Source: Rubrivirga sp. (GTDB taxonomy: Bacteria > Bacteroidota > Rhodothermia > Rhodothermales > Rubricoccaceae). From it: a stretch of DNA of 12,457 nucleotides. Below, piece after piece: positions 1-6,169 of this stretch (the first letter of the stretch is position 1; each line of letters starts with the position of its first letter). The stretch spans positions 1 to 12,457 of the forward strand of contig JAAXJP010000605.1 of assembly GCA_012269805.1 (NCBI GenBank), read 5' to 3'. The position numbers were made by a program, and so were the translations under genes. The notes under the pieces are model-generated. The model ran no database searches. It had not been told where the DNA came from and saw nothing but the letters and a program-made list of their open reading frames with translations.

Positions 1-23
1 CGCGGTCCCCCGCACGCCGGCGG

Positions 24-55
24 CGTCCGCCTCGGTCGGTCCCCCGAGGCGGGCG
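24..55 (-). terminator. GC-rich hairpin after the porX-like gene
   Basis: A 12-bp stem (24-35 with 44-55, one G-T wobble at 26/53) encloses an 8-nt loop. It starts 7 nt past the stop codon of the minus-strand porX-like gene, where a terminator is expected. No T-tract follows in the minus direction, so it may only stabilise the 3' end or work with Rho. The core CCGCCTCGG/CCGAGGCGG recurs in hairpins at 4282-4307 and 6173-6196. Bases 1-23 hold nothing else I can identify. Confidence 0.55.
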
Positions 56-62
56 GGGTCGG

Positions 63-1649
63 TCAGCCCTTCGGCCGGAGCGTCACGACGGGCAGGAGGC
101 ACTCCTCCATCGTCACGCCGCCGTGCTGGAACGTGTCGCGGTACTGGTTCACGTACCGGTTGTAGTTCGTCGGGTAGACGAAGTACGAGTCGCCCTTGGC
201 GAAAATGTAGTTCTCGTTGATGCCCAGGCGCGGCAGCCCGTACGCCTCGGGCTCCTTGACGAAGATGGCGTCGGAGCCGTCGACCTTCAGGTTCCGGCCG
301 TGCTTGTAGCGGAGGCTCGTCGACGTCTCGCGGTCGCCGATCACCTTCGTCGGGTGGAGCGCCCGGACGGCGCCGTGGTCGGTGCTCACGACGACCGTGC
401 AGTCGTGGCGGGCGAACTCCTGGAGCGCCGCCAGCAGCCAGCTGTGCTCGAACCACGCGCCCGTGAGCGACCGGTACGCCGGCACGTCGGGCGCGATCTC
501 CTTCAGGATCCGCGTGTCGCTCCGCGAGTGGGCCAGGATGTCGACGAAGTTGACGACGATGGCCGAGAGGTCGTGCTGGAGAAAGTCCGTGACGCGGTCG
601 GCGAACGAGAGGCCGTCGGACTGGCTGATGACCTTCTCGTAGCGGAGGCGGAGGTCGCCGCGGTGCTTCCGGTCGAGGAGGTCGTGGAGATACTCGTCCT
701 CGTGGGCGTTGAGCGACGCCTCGTCCTGCCGCTCGTCGACGGTGTAGCTCGGGTGGCGCTTGGCGAGGTCGATGGGCAGCATCCCCCCGAAGATGGCGTT
801 GCGTGAGAACGGCGTGGCGGTCGGGAGCAGCCCGAAGTGCCACTGGCGGTCGACGTCGTAGAGCCCGTGGAGGTGGCGCTCGAAGAGGAGCCACTGGTCG
901 TACCGCATGCAGTCGACCAAGAGGAAGACGACCGGGCGCTCGGGCTTTTTGCCGACGTCGCCGAGGTGGGGGAAGACGTGCGTCGGGAGGAGCTCGTGGC
1001 TCAGCGTCGGGCGGTCGCGGGTGGGCTTCTCGCCGTCGCGGGCCCGCGCGATCCACCGCTCGTAGCGGCCCTCGACAAAGTCGGCGAAGCGGTCGTTGGC
1101 CTCGCGGTACTGGTCGTCGAGGATCTGGCGGACGCCCTCGTCGGCCCCCTCCAGGTCGAGGTCGTGGCGGACGAGCTGCTCGTAGACCTCCGTCCATTCG
1201 GTCGCGTCGAGGTCGCCGCCGATGCGAGCCGAGAGCTGGCCGAAGCCCTGGAGGTAGTCGCGCTGGACGGTCTCGCCGCGGATCTGGGCGCCCTGGAGGA
1301 TCTTCTTGACCGAGAGCAGGATCTGCTTCGGGTTGACCGGCTTGATGAGGTAGTCGGCGATCTGGCGGCCGATCGCGTCCTCCATGATGTGCTCCTCCTC
1401 GCTCTTCGTGATCATCACGACGGGCGTCTCGGGGCGGGCGCCCTTGATCTCCTGGAGCGCGTCGAGCCCGCCGAGGCCGGGCATCTGCTCGTCGAGGAAA
1501 ACGACGTCGTAGCCGCCCCCCGCCTTCACGCGGTCGACGGCGTCGGCGCCGTTCGACACCGTGTCGACGGCGTAGCCCTTGGCTTCGAGGAAGAGGACGT
1601 GGGGCTTGAGGAGGTCGATCTCGTCGTCGGCCCAGAGGATGCGGGGCAT
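63..1649 (-). CDS. porX: PorX-like bifunctional response regulator / PglZ alkaline-phosphatase-superfamily protein
   Basis: A 528-aa cytoplasmic two-component output protein. Residues 1-120 form a receiver domain with acidic pocket D8/D9, predicted phosphoacceptor D53 (in FLDEQMPG), T81 and K103. A helical linker covers about 120-235. Residues 238-528 are a PglZ/alkaline-phosphatase-like domain whose likely metal and catalytic residues are D246 (LLVDCMRYD), T277/T279, D370 and H374 (NFVDILAHS), D424-H425 (STDHG) and H509. In Porphyromonas and Flavobacterium, PorX with this architecture regulates type IX secretion and has phosphodiesterase activity; that role here is inferred. The start is set at ATG 1649 because the receiver fold begins at once (PRILWADDE). 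The frame stays open 128 codons upstream, but that stretch is low-complexity and overlaps the divergent leader. No histidine kinase lies in the window. Architecture is certain; the pathway is less so. Confidence 0.93.
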   Translation of the reverse strand: MPRILWADDEIDLLKPHVLFLEAKGYAVDTVSNGADAVDRVKAGGGYDVVFLDEQMPGLGGLDALQEIKGARPETPVVMITKSEEEHIMEDAIGRQIADYLIKPVNPKQILLSVKKILQGAQIRGETVQRDYLQGFGQLSARIGGDLDATEWTEVYEQLVRHDLDLEGADEGVRQILDDQYREANDRFADFVEGRYERWIARARDGEKPTRDRPTLSHELLPTHVFPHLGDVGKKPERPVVFLLVDCMRYDQWLLFERHLHGLYDVDRQWHFGLLPTATPFSRNAIFGGMLPIDLAKRHPSYTVDERQDEASLNAHEDEYLHDLLDRKHRGDLRLRYEKVISQSDGLSFADRVTDFLQHDLSAIVVNFVDILAHSRSDTRILKEIAPDVPAYRSLTGAWFEHSWLLAALQEFARHDCTVVVSTDHGAVRALHPTKVIGDRETSTSLRYKHGRNLKVDGSDAIFVKEPEAYGLPRLGINENYIFAKGDSYFVYPTNYNRYVNQYRDTFQHGGVTMEECLLPVVTLRPKG

Positions 1650-1757
1650 GCGGCTGGCAGAGGTGAAGGGCGTAGCGACGAGCGAGAGGCACGGGAGGCG
1701 GTGCGAGGGCTCAACGCCGCAACCGTCAGGTGAGTGCCCGACCGTCGCGACTCCGCC

Positions 1758-1775
1758 CGCCTCGGTGCCGAGGCG
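1758..1775. promoter_or_regulatory. 18-bp perfect dyad in the divergent region (candidate operator)
   Basis: CGCCTCGG-TG-CCGAGGCG is a perfect inverted repeat with 8-bp arms and a 2-bp centre. It sits 108 bp upstream of the porX-like start and 136 bp upstream of the protease start. A 2-nt centre suits a protein-binding dyad better than an RNA hairpin, so it could be an operator shared by the two genes. The half-site resembles the hairpin core at three gene ends here and codon-driven GAGGCG runs, so chance is a real alternative. I see no convincing -35/-10 or Bacteroidota-type promoter beside it. Confidence 0.3.
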
Positions 1776-1808
1776 AGGGAACCGGGAGCAGTGTTTGGCG
1801 CGATCTTC

Positions 1809-1847
1809 CGGGGCCCCGGCGCACGTAACAGATGCGCTGGGGCCCCG
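1809..1847 (+). terminator. Terminator-like hairpin between divergent genes (possible leader attenuator)
   Basis: The arms 1809-1823 and 1833-1847 pair over 15 bp with one G-T wobble around the 9-nt loop 1824-1832. On the plus strand a T/G-rich tail (TTGTGTGTG) follows, giving terminator polarity towards the protease. No plus-strand gene lies just upstream, since porX is read the other way. The hairpin may therefore attenuate the protease leader, end an unseen small RNA, or stop plus-strand transcription antisense to porX. Each arm contains the self-complementary octamer GGGGCCCC, so other folds are possible. Confidence 0.5.
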
Positions 1848-1911
1848 TTGTGTGTGCTCCCTGTGCCGCCGCCCGAGTGGCCGGCACGTCCCGATGTCCG
1901 ACGCCCTCCCC

Positions 1912-3447
1912 ATGAGCCTCCGATCCCTCGTCCTCGGCGCCCTCGCGCTGGCCGCCCCGGCCGCGCTCGCCCAGGCCGCCCCGCCCGAGAACTGGCACCT
2001 CCTCGACCGCGACGCCGACGGCGTCGCCGGCATCAGCCTCGACGCGGCCTACGCCGCCCTCGGCGACCGCGAGCCCACCGAGGTCGTCGTCGCCATCATC
2101 GACTCCGGCGTCGACATCGCGCACCCGGACCTCGCGCCGGTCCTCTGGACGAACGCCGACGAGGTCGCCGGCAACGGCATCGACGACGACGGCAACGGCT
2201 ACGTCGACGACGTCCACGGGTGGAGCTTCCTCGGCAACGCCGAGGGCGAGAACGTCGAGCACGACACGTACGAGCTCGCCCGCCTCGTGGCCCTCTGCCG
2301 CGCCGGCACGCCGGACGCGACGTACGCCGACTGCGAGGCGCTCGAGACCGCGCTCGAGGAGGAGCGCCGGCCGCTCGCCGAGCAGGCCGTCCAGCTCGGC
2401 CCGCTCCTCGCCGCCGCCCGCTCCGAGGACGCCCACATGCGCGACAAGCACGGCGACGACTACACCCTCGGCGACGCCGACCAGGACGACGACATCCGCG
2501 CGCTGTCCTTCCTCGCCCAGCAGGGCGCCAGCCTCTCCGACCTCGAGGACTTTGCCGAGAGCATCGAGAGCCGGCTCGAGTACGGCCTCAACCCCGATTA
2601 CGACCCGCGCGGCGTCGTCGGCGACGACTACGCCGACGTCGCGGAGCGGCTCTACGGCAACGCCGACGTGGCCGGGCCGGACCCGAACCACGGGACGGGC
2701 GTGGCCGGCCTCGTGGCCGCCGTGCGTGGCAACGACGTGGGCATCGACGGCATCGCGCCGGCCCGGATCATGGCCCTCCGCGCCGTGCCCGGCGGCGACG
2801 AGCGCGACAAGGACGTCGCCAACGCGATCCGCTACGCGGTCGACAACGGGGCCGACATCATCAACATGAGCTTCGGGAAGGGGTACTCGCCGCAGAAGGC
2901 GGCCGTCGACGCGGCCGTGGCCTACGCCGTCGAGAACGGCGTCCTCCTCGTCCACGCGGCCGGCAACTCGTCGGAGGACATCGACGTCGAGGACAACTTC
3001 CCGACGCGGACGCTCCTCGACGGGACGGTCACGGGCGGCTGGCTCGAGGTCGGCGCGAGCGGGGCGGACAACAAGGCGCTGGCGGCCAGCTTCTCCAACT
3101 ACGGCCGGACGGGCGTCGACCTGTTCGCGCCGGGCGCGGGCGTCACGTCGCTCAAGCCCGGTGGCGGGATCCAGACGGCGAACGGGACGAGCTTCGCCTC
3201 ACCGGTCGTGGCGGGCGTCGCGGCCCTCGTGATGGCGTACTTCCCCGAGCTCTCGGCCGAGGAGGTCCGCCAGATCCTCCTCGACTCGGCGACGCGGTAT
3301 GACGTCCTGACGGCCCGGCCGGGCTCGGACGAGGAGGTCGCCTTCGGCGAGCTCTCGGTCACGGGCGGCGTGGTCGACGCGGCGGCGGCGGTCCGCCTCG
3401 CCGCTGAGCGCGCTGGTGCCTCGACGCCGCCCCGCGGCGCCGAGTAG
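1912..3447 (+). CDS. Exported subtilisin-like serine protease (peptidase family S8)
   Basis: A 511-aa secreted serine endopeptidase. Residues 1-22 form a Sec-type signal peptide (hydrophobic LVLGALALAAPAALA, likely cleavage after AQA). The catalytic triad is D64 (IIDSGVD), H260 (NHGTGVAG) and S427 (NGTSFASP), with oxyanion N352 (AAGNS). D64 and H260 are about 196 residues apart, against roughly 30 in classical subtilisins. The insert holds an acidic DDDGNGYVDD stretch (91-100, plausible calcium site) and a charged helical section (about 118-250). C129 and C141 there are the only cysteines, a likely disulfide. There is no recognisable prodomain and no T9SS C-terminal sorting domain; the protein ends at PPRGAE. 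An in-frame ATG at 1894 would add six residues before the signal peptide; 1912 gives the more usual n-region. Neither has a Shine-Dalgarno. The substrate is unknown. Confidence 0.95.
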   Translation: MSLRSLVLGALALAAPAALAQAAPPENWHLLDRDADGVAGISLDAAYAALGDREPTEVVVAIIDSGVDIAHPDLAPVLWTNADEVAGNGIDDDGNGYVDDVHGWSFLGNAEGENVEHDTYELARLVALCRAGTPDATYADCEALETALEEERRPLAEQAVQLGPLLAAARSEDAHMRDKHGDDYTLGDADQDDDIRALSFLAQQGASLSDLEDFAESIESRLEYGLNPDYDPRGVVGDDYADVAERLYGNADVAGPDPNHGTGVAGLVAAVRGNDVGIDGIAPARIMALRAVPGGDERDKDVANAIRYAVDNGADIINMSFGKGYSPQKAAVDAAVAYAVENGVLLVHAAGNSSEDIDVEDNFPTRTLLDGTVTGGWLEVGASGADNKALAASFSNYGRTGVDLFAPGAGVTSLKPGGGIQTANGTSFASPVVAGVAALVMAYFPELSAEEVRQILLDSATRYDVLTARPGSDEEVAFGELSVTGGVVDAAAAVRLAAERAGASTPPRGAE

Positions 3448-3469
3448 CCCCACCTCGGCACTCCCTTCG

Positions 3470-3502
3470 TCAGGGCCGGCTCCGTCGTGGGGCCGGCCCT
3501 GA
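3470..3502 (+). terminator. Intrinsic terminator-like hairpin after the protease gene
   Basis: A perfect 11-bp stem (3470-3480 with 3492-3502) surrounds an 11-nt loop, 22 nt after the protease stop codon. A short T-containing tail (TTCATT) follows on the plus strand. It separates the protease from the DUF2945/DUF4126 pair, which therefore probably has its own promoter in 3503-3572, though I cannot pick out a clear one. Confidence 0.75.
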
Positions 3503-3572
3503 TTCATTCCGGACCGCGGACCTCCGCAGGGCGGGCCGGGTCGGAGGAGGCCACCTCCCCCCTCTGCACACG

Positions 3573-3788
3573 ATGCCGACGTACAACCAAGGCGACACGG
3601 TCGAATGGTCCTGGGGAAGCGGGACCGGGACGGGCACCGTCCAGGAGTCATTCACCGAGAAGGTCACGCGCACGATCGACGGCAACGAGGTCACGCGCGA
3701 CGCAGACAGCGACAACCCGGCCTACCTCATCGAGCAGGACGACGGCGACCGGGTCCTCAAGTCTGAGAGCGAGCTGTCGAAGGCATGA
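3573..3788 (+). CDS. Small Tudor-like DUF2945 (HVA1 family) protein
   Basis: A 71-aa acidic protein matching the DUF2945 family, also called the hypervirulence-associated Tudor domain, over its whole length. Visible family features are the early GDTVEWSWGSG, the central FTEKVTRTIDG, and the C-terminal NPAYLIEQ...DR.LKSESEL. The predicted fold is a small beta barrel, with no signal peptide or membrane segment, so it is probably cytoplasmic. The family occurs widely in bacteria and fungi and its bacterial function is not established; the virulence label comes from fungal members and should not be carried over. The stop codon overlaps the next start (ATGA, 3785-3788), implying translational coupling to the DUF4126 gene. 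No Shine-Dalgarno lies at normal spacing; a GGAGG at 3546-3550 is too far upstream and can pair with CCTCC at 3554-3558. Confidence 0.88.
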   Translation: MPTYNQGDTVEWSWGSGTGTGTVQESFTEKVTRTIDGNEVTRDADSDNPAYLIEQDDGDRVLKSESELSKA

Positions 3789-4282
3789 GCGCCCCGACGA
3801 CCGGCCTCGCGGCTGCGCTCGGCTGGGCGGCCGGCATGCGCAGCATGATGCCCGCCGCCGCGCTCGCCCAGGCGCTGAACCGCACAAGGCCGCGCGTCCC
3901 TCAACTCGCCCGCCGCCGCCGCCAGCCTGCCGCAGCGCTCGCCTCCGACCGCGCCGTGGCCCTCCTTCCACTGGCCGCCGCCGGCGAGCTCGTCGGCGAC
4001 AAGCTGCCGATGACGCCTGCACGGACCGGCCCAACGCCCCTCCTCGGCCGGATCGGGGCCGGCGCGTTGGCCGGCGCGGCTGTAGCGGCTGCGCGTCGTC
4101 AGAGCCCGATTCTGCCCGCGGTCGTGGGCGCCGTGAGCGCCGCCGTGTCGTCGTTCGCCATGATGGAGGCGCGCCGACGCGTCGGCGACGAGCTCGACCT
4201 TCCCGACCCCGCCGTCGCCGTCGTCGAGGACGCGCTCGCGGTCGGGATCAGCGTGGCCGCCGCGCGCGCCGCCGTCGGGTAG
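3785..4282 (+). CDS. DUF4126 family membrane protein
   Basis: A 165-aa predicted inner-membrane protein of the DUF4126 family, function unknown. Small-residue hydrophobic stretches lie at about 7-30, 56-70, 86-103, 108-127 and 142-162. The family-like motif GELVGDKLP (67-75) and the late VEDALAVG (147-154) are visible. A basic loop with four consecutive arginines (43-46) is probably cytoplasmic. The ATG overlaps the DUF2945 stop by 4 nt, so the two are almost certainly co-transcribed and coupled, the only functional hint here. The TAG stop touches a 10-bp hairpin at 4282-4307. The strong alanine richness makes exact helix limits unreliable. Confidence 0.82.
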   Translation: MSAPTTGLAAALGWAAGMRSMMPAAALAQALNRTRPRVPQLARRRRQPAAALASDRAVALLPLAAAGELVGDKLPMTPARTGPTPLLGRIGAGALAGAAVAAARRQSPILPAVVGAVSAAVSSFAMMEARRRVGDELDLPDPAVAVVEDALAVGISVAAARAAVG

Positions 4283-4307
4283 GTCCGCCTCGGCGTCGAG
4301 GCGGACC
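4282..4307 (+). terminator. Hairpin at the end of the DUF4126 gene
   Basis: A perfect 10-bp stem (4282-4291 with 4298-4307) with a 6-nt loop begins on the last base of the DUF4126 stop codon. No T-tract follows, so it may act with the stronger hairpin at 4328-4359. Its 22-nt core at 4284-4305 is identical to 6174-6195 at the 3' end of recJ. Confidence 0.55.
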
Positions 4308-4327
4308 GACCGGCACGGACACAAACG

Positions 4328-4359
4328 GAGCGCCCGGCGTCCGAAGACGCCGGGCGCTC
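4328..4359. terminator. Bidirectional terminator between DUF4126 and the ferritin-like genes
   Basis: A perfect 14-bp stem (4328-4341 with 4346-4359) closes a 4-nt loop. Read on the minus strand the loop is C(TTCG)G, an exceptionally stable tetraloop, and the following bases are T-rich (GTTTGTGT). It lies 22 nt past the stop of the minus-strand ferritin-like gene. On the plus strand it can also stop transcription from the DUF4126 gene, tail ATTGTG. Confidence 0.88.
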
Positions 4360-4381
4360 ATTGTGCAGACGGGGCCGAGGA

Positions 4382-5164
4382 CTAGTCCTCGCCGTCGCCC
4401 TCGTCGCCGGTGATAAACTGGCCCGCAATCGCGAGGACGCTGTCCATGTCGAGCGGCTCGTCGAAGGCCTCCGTGATCTCGGTCATGGTGTAGCCCGAGA
4501 GTGCGGACGCGAGGTTCACGCCGCCCTGCGTCACGTTGTCCTCGCCGGCGTAGACCGGCGCGATGGCGTCCGGGGCGCCGGGCTGGCCGTTCGGGATCCA
4601 GCCCTGCTCGGCCGGGCTCACGTCGAGCCGCCGGATGGCCGCGGCGTGACGGGCCTCGACCGAGTGGATCTGGAGCGCGGCCTGAAGGAAGGCTGGCGTC
4701 ATGATCGAGGTGGCCTGGCCCTTGTAAGCGCGGACGCCCGTGTCCTCGAGGCCCTGCGCGAGGGCGGCAATCCCGCCGTACGAGGTCACGAAGTCGCCGA
4801 AGGCGAAGTCGCTGTCGGTGTAGTCGACCGGGTCGGCGCCGGCGTCTTGAATGGCACTGCGGAGAAAGTCGACGTGCGCGGCTTCGTCGTCGTAGATCGT
4901 CTGGAACAGCGGGCGGACGTCGCCCGGGATCTCGCCCGAGTCGAGGGCCTGCCGGTAGAACGACCGCTCGAGGTACTCGAGCGTGAGCGCGAAGTTGAGG
5001 ATGCCGGCGTCGCCGGTCGAGGTCTGCGCGCGGGCCACGCCCGGCTTAAGGAAGGGGACCGAGGCGAGCGCGGCGCCGAGGCCGAGCTTGCCGACGGTAC
5101 CGAGGGCGTCGCGGCGTGACTTCACGGCCGCCTCGGTGTCGAAAACGGAAAGGAGGGAGTTCAT
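4382..5164 (-). CDS. Exported ferritin-like domain protein (second of tandem pair)
   Basis: A 260-aa protein with a four-helix ferritin-like core of the Ferritin_2 type. Likely carboxylate-bridged metal ligands are E63 (LTLEYLE), E94 and H97 (DDEAAH), E140 and E170 with H173 (SVEARH), the two-fold ExxH pattern of the superfamily. The N-terminus has twin arginines (SRRDALG, R17-R18), a hydrophobic stretch and GVARA, so export, possibly by Tat, is likely with cleavage near residue 46. The Tat motif is weaker than in the upstream paralogue. An acidic tail ends the protein. The gene lies 60 bp downstream of that paralogue on the same strand, probably in one transcript, ending at hairpin 4328-4359. 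Relatives include desiccation-related PCC13-62-like proteins. Whether it stores iron, has oxidase or catalase-like activity, or is structural cannot be told. No Shine-Dalgarno precedes the ATG. Confidence 0.88.
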   Translation of the reverse strand: MNSLLSVFDTEAAVKSRRDALGTVGKLGLGAALASVPFLKPGVARAQTSTGDAGILNFALTLEYLERSFYRQALDSGEIPGDVRPLFQTIYDDEAAHVDFLRSAIQDAGADPVDYTDSDFAFGDFVTSYGGIAALAQGLEDTGVRAYKGQATSIMTPAFLQAALQIHSVEARHAAAIRRLDVSPAEQGWIPNGQPGAPDAIAPVYAGEDNVTQGGVNLASALSGYTMTEITEAFDEPLDMDSVLAIAGQFITGDEGDGED

Positions 5165-5224
5165 CGGAGAGGGGGAGTCGGAGGAGGGCCCGAGGTCGCG
5201 GGCGGTGGACGGCGAGCGGGCGCG

Positions 5225-5932
5225 CTAGACGGTCGGGACGTTGGCGAGCGCGATGTCGTCCTGGATAAAGTCGCCGGCGGCGGCGAGGACGGCGCTCGGC
5301 TCGAGGGCGCGGTCGAGGCCGTTCGCGTCGATCTGGCCACTGGCGGCGATCGAGTTGTCCATGATGAGGCCGGCGATGACCGAGGCGTGGCGAGCCTCGA
5401 CGGACACGATCTTGCCCGCGAGCAGGAGGTACGCGTCGTTCTGGATGTACTTACCGGCGCCGTTGTAGGCACTCACGCCGAGGTCCTCGAACGTCTGCGA
5501 GACGGCGAGCACGTTGTCCCGGTCGGAAAAGTCGATGGACGAGAAGTCTGGCGTGAGGTCCGGGATCGGGGTCCCGCCGGCGCCCATGATCGCGGCCTCG
5601 AAAAAGTCGCGGTGGATGGCCTCGTGGGCGGCCAAGTCCCGGAAGATGCCTTGCTCGTCGGTGCTGAACGTCGAGCCGAAGGCGGCGTCGCCGACGACGG
5701 TCGCATAGAAGCCAGCCTCGAGCTGCTCGAGGGCGTAGGCGTAGTTCAGCACGCCAAAGTCGCTCGAGAAGTCGAGCGTGACGACGTCGCCGTTGTCGTC
5801 GATCGGGTCGTCGGAGTCGCAGGCTTGGAGCGAGACGGCGGCGGCCGCTGCACCGAGCCCGAAGCCGGCCCGCTTGAAGAAGTCACGCCGGCTGGTAAAC
5901 GCCGGGGTGTCCTTGAGGAGAGTGGAGGACAT
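5225..5932 (-). CDS. Tat-dependent ferritin-like lipoprotein (first of tandem pair)
   Basis: A 235-aa ferritin-like (Ferritin_2 type) protein. The leader has a near-canonical twin-arginine motif SRRDFFK (R15-R16), a hydrophobic alanine-rich run, and a lipobox SLQAC with C38 as the lipidation site. It is probably exported folded, perhaps with metal loaded, and anchored as a lipoprotein. Putative metal ligands are E69, E104 and H107 (HEAIH), E149 and E179 with H182 (SVEARH), at spacing matching the downstream protein, so the genes are paralogues. The frame is open 25 codons upstream to 6007, but ATG 5932 puts the Tat motif at the normal position. It leads the two-gene unit. The 237 bp from here to the recJ stop hold the recJ terminator and a few short weak hairpins, with no convincing promoter. 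Confidence 0.88.
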   Translation of the reverse strand: MSSTLLKDTPAFTSRRDFFKRAGFGLGAAAAAVSLQACDSDDPIDDNGDVVTLDFSSDFGVLNYAYALEQLEAGFYATVVGDAAFGSTFSTDEQGIFRDLAAHEAIHRDFFEAAIMGAGGTPIPDLTPDFSSIDFSDRDNVLAVSQTFEDLGVSAYNGAGKYIQNDAYLLLAGKIVSVEARHASVIAGLIMDNSIAASGQIDANGLDRALEPSAVLAAAGDFIQDDIALANVPTV

Positions 5933-6095
5933 GAAAGGAAGGGGGACGAGGAGGGGTCGATGCAGCGGGGCTGCGTTGTGTGCTTCCAACCGTCGCCCCC
6001 GCGACATATGTCCACTCCACCCCTCATCTAAGCACCCGTCCTACAGGCCGCTCAGTCCATTCCCTATGCCGTTCGCCGCCGCTTCACAGCGCCGG

Positions 6096-6117
6096 AAAAA
6101 GCCGAAGGACTCTCGGC
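6096..6117 (-). terminator. Intrinsic terminator of the TPR-aroE-pgeF-recJ transcript
   Basis: Read on the minus strand, GCCGA pairs with TCGGC around a 7-nt loop (arms 6113-6117 and 6101-6105) and is followed at once by TTTTT (6096-6100). The stem is short but can extend through wobble pairs into the T run. It lies 53 nt past the recJ stop and separates recJ from the ferritin-like pair. Confidence 0.65.
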
Positions 6118-6169
6118 CCTCGACCGCGAACTCGGGGTCGGAAGACGCCCCCCGCCGCACCCCTCCCGG

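Noticed and set aside
123..1733. Long plus-strand open frames antisense to the porX-like gene
   Set aside because: They are rich in Val, Arg, Glu, Asp and Ala runs typical of GC-rich shadow frames, show no family motif, and lie opposite a clear receiver-PglZ gene.
1650..2033. 128-codon N-terminal extension of the porX-like frame
   Set aside because: It is low-complexity and crosses the divergent leader and the start of the protease gene; the receiver domain begins right at ATG 1649.
1726..2955. 409-codon minus-strand open frame opposite the protease
   Set aside because: Its Val/Gly/Asp-rich composition mirrors the protease codons and no domain is recognisable.
3546..3558. GGAGG as Shine-Dalgarno of the DUF2945 gene
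   Set aside because: It lies 22 nt before the ATG and can pair with the adjacent CCTCC, so it is unlikely to act as a ribosome binding site.
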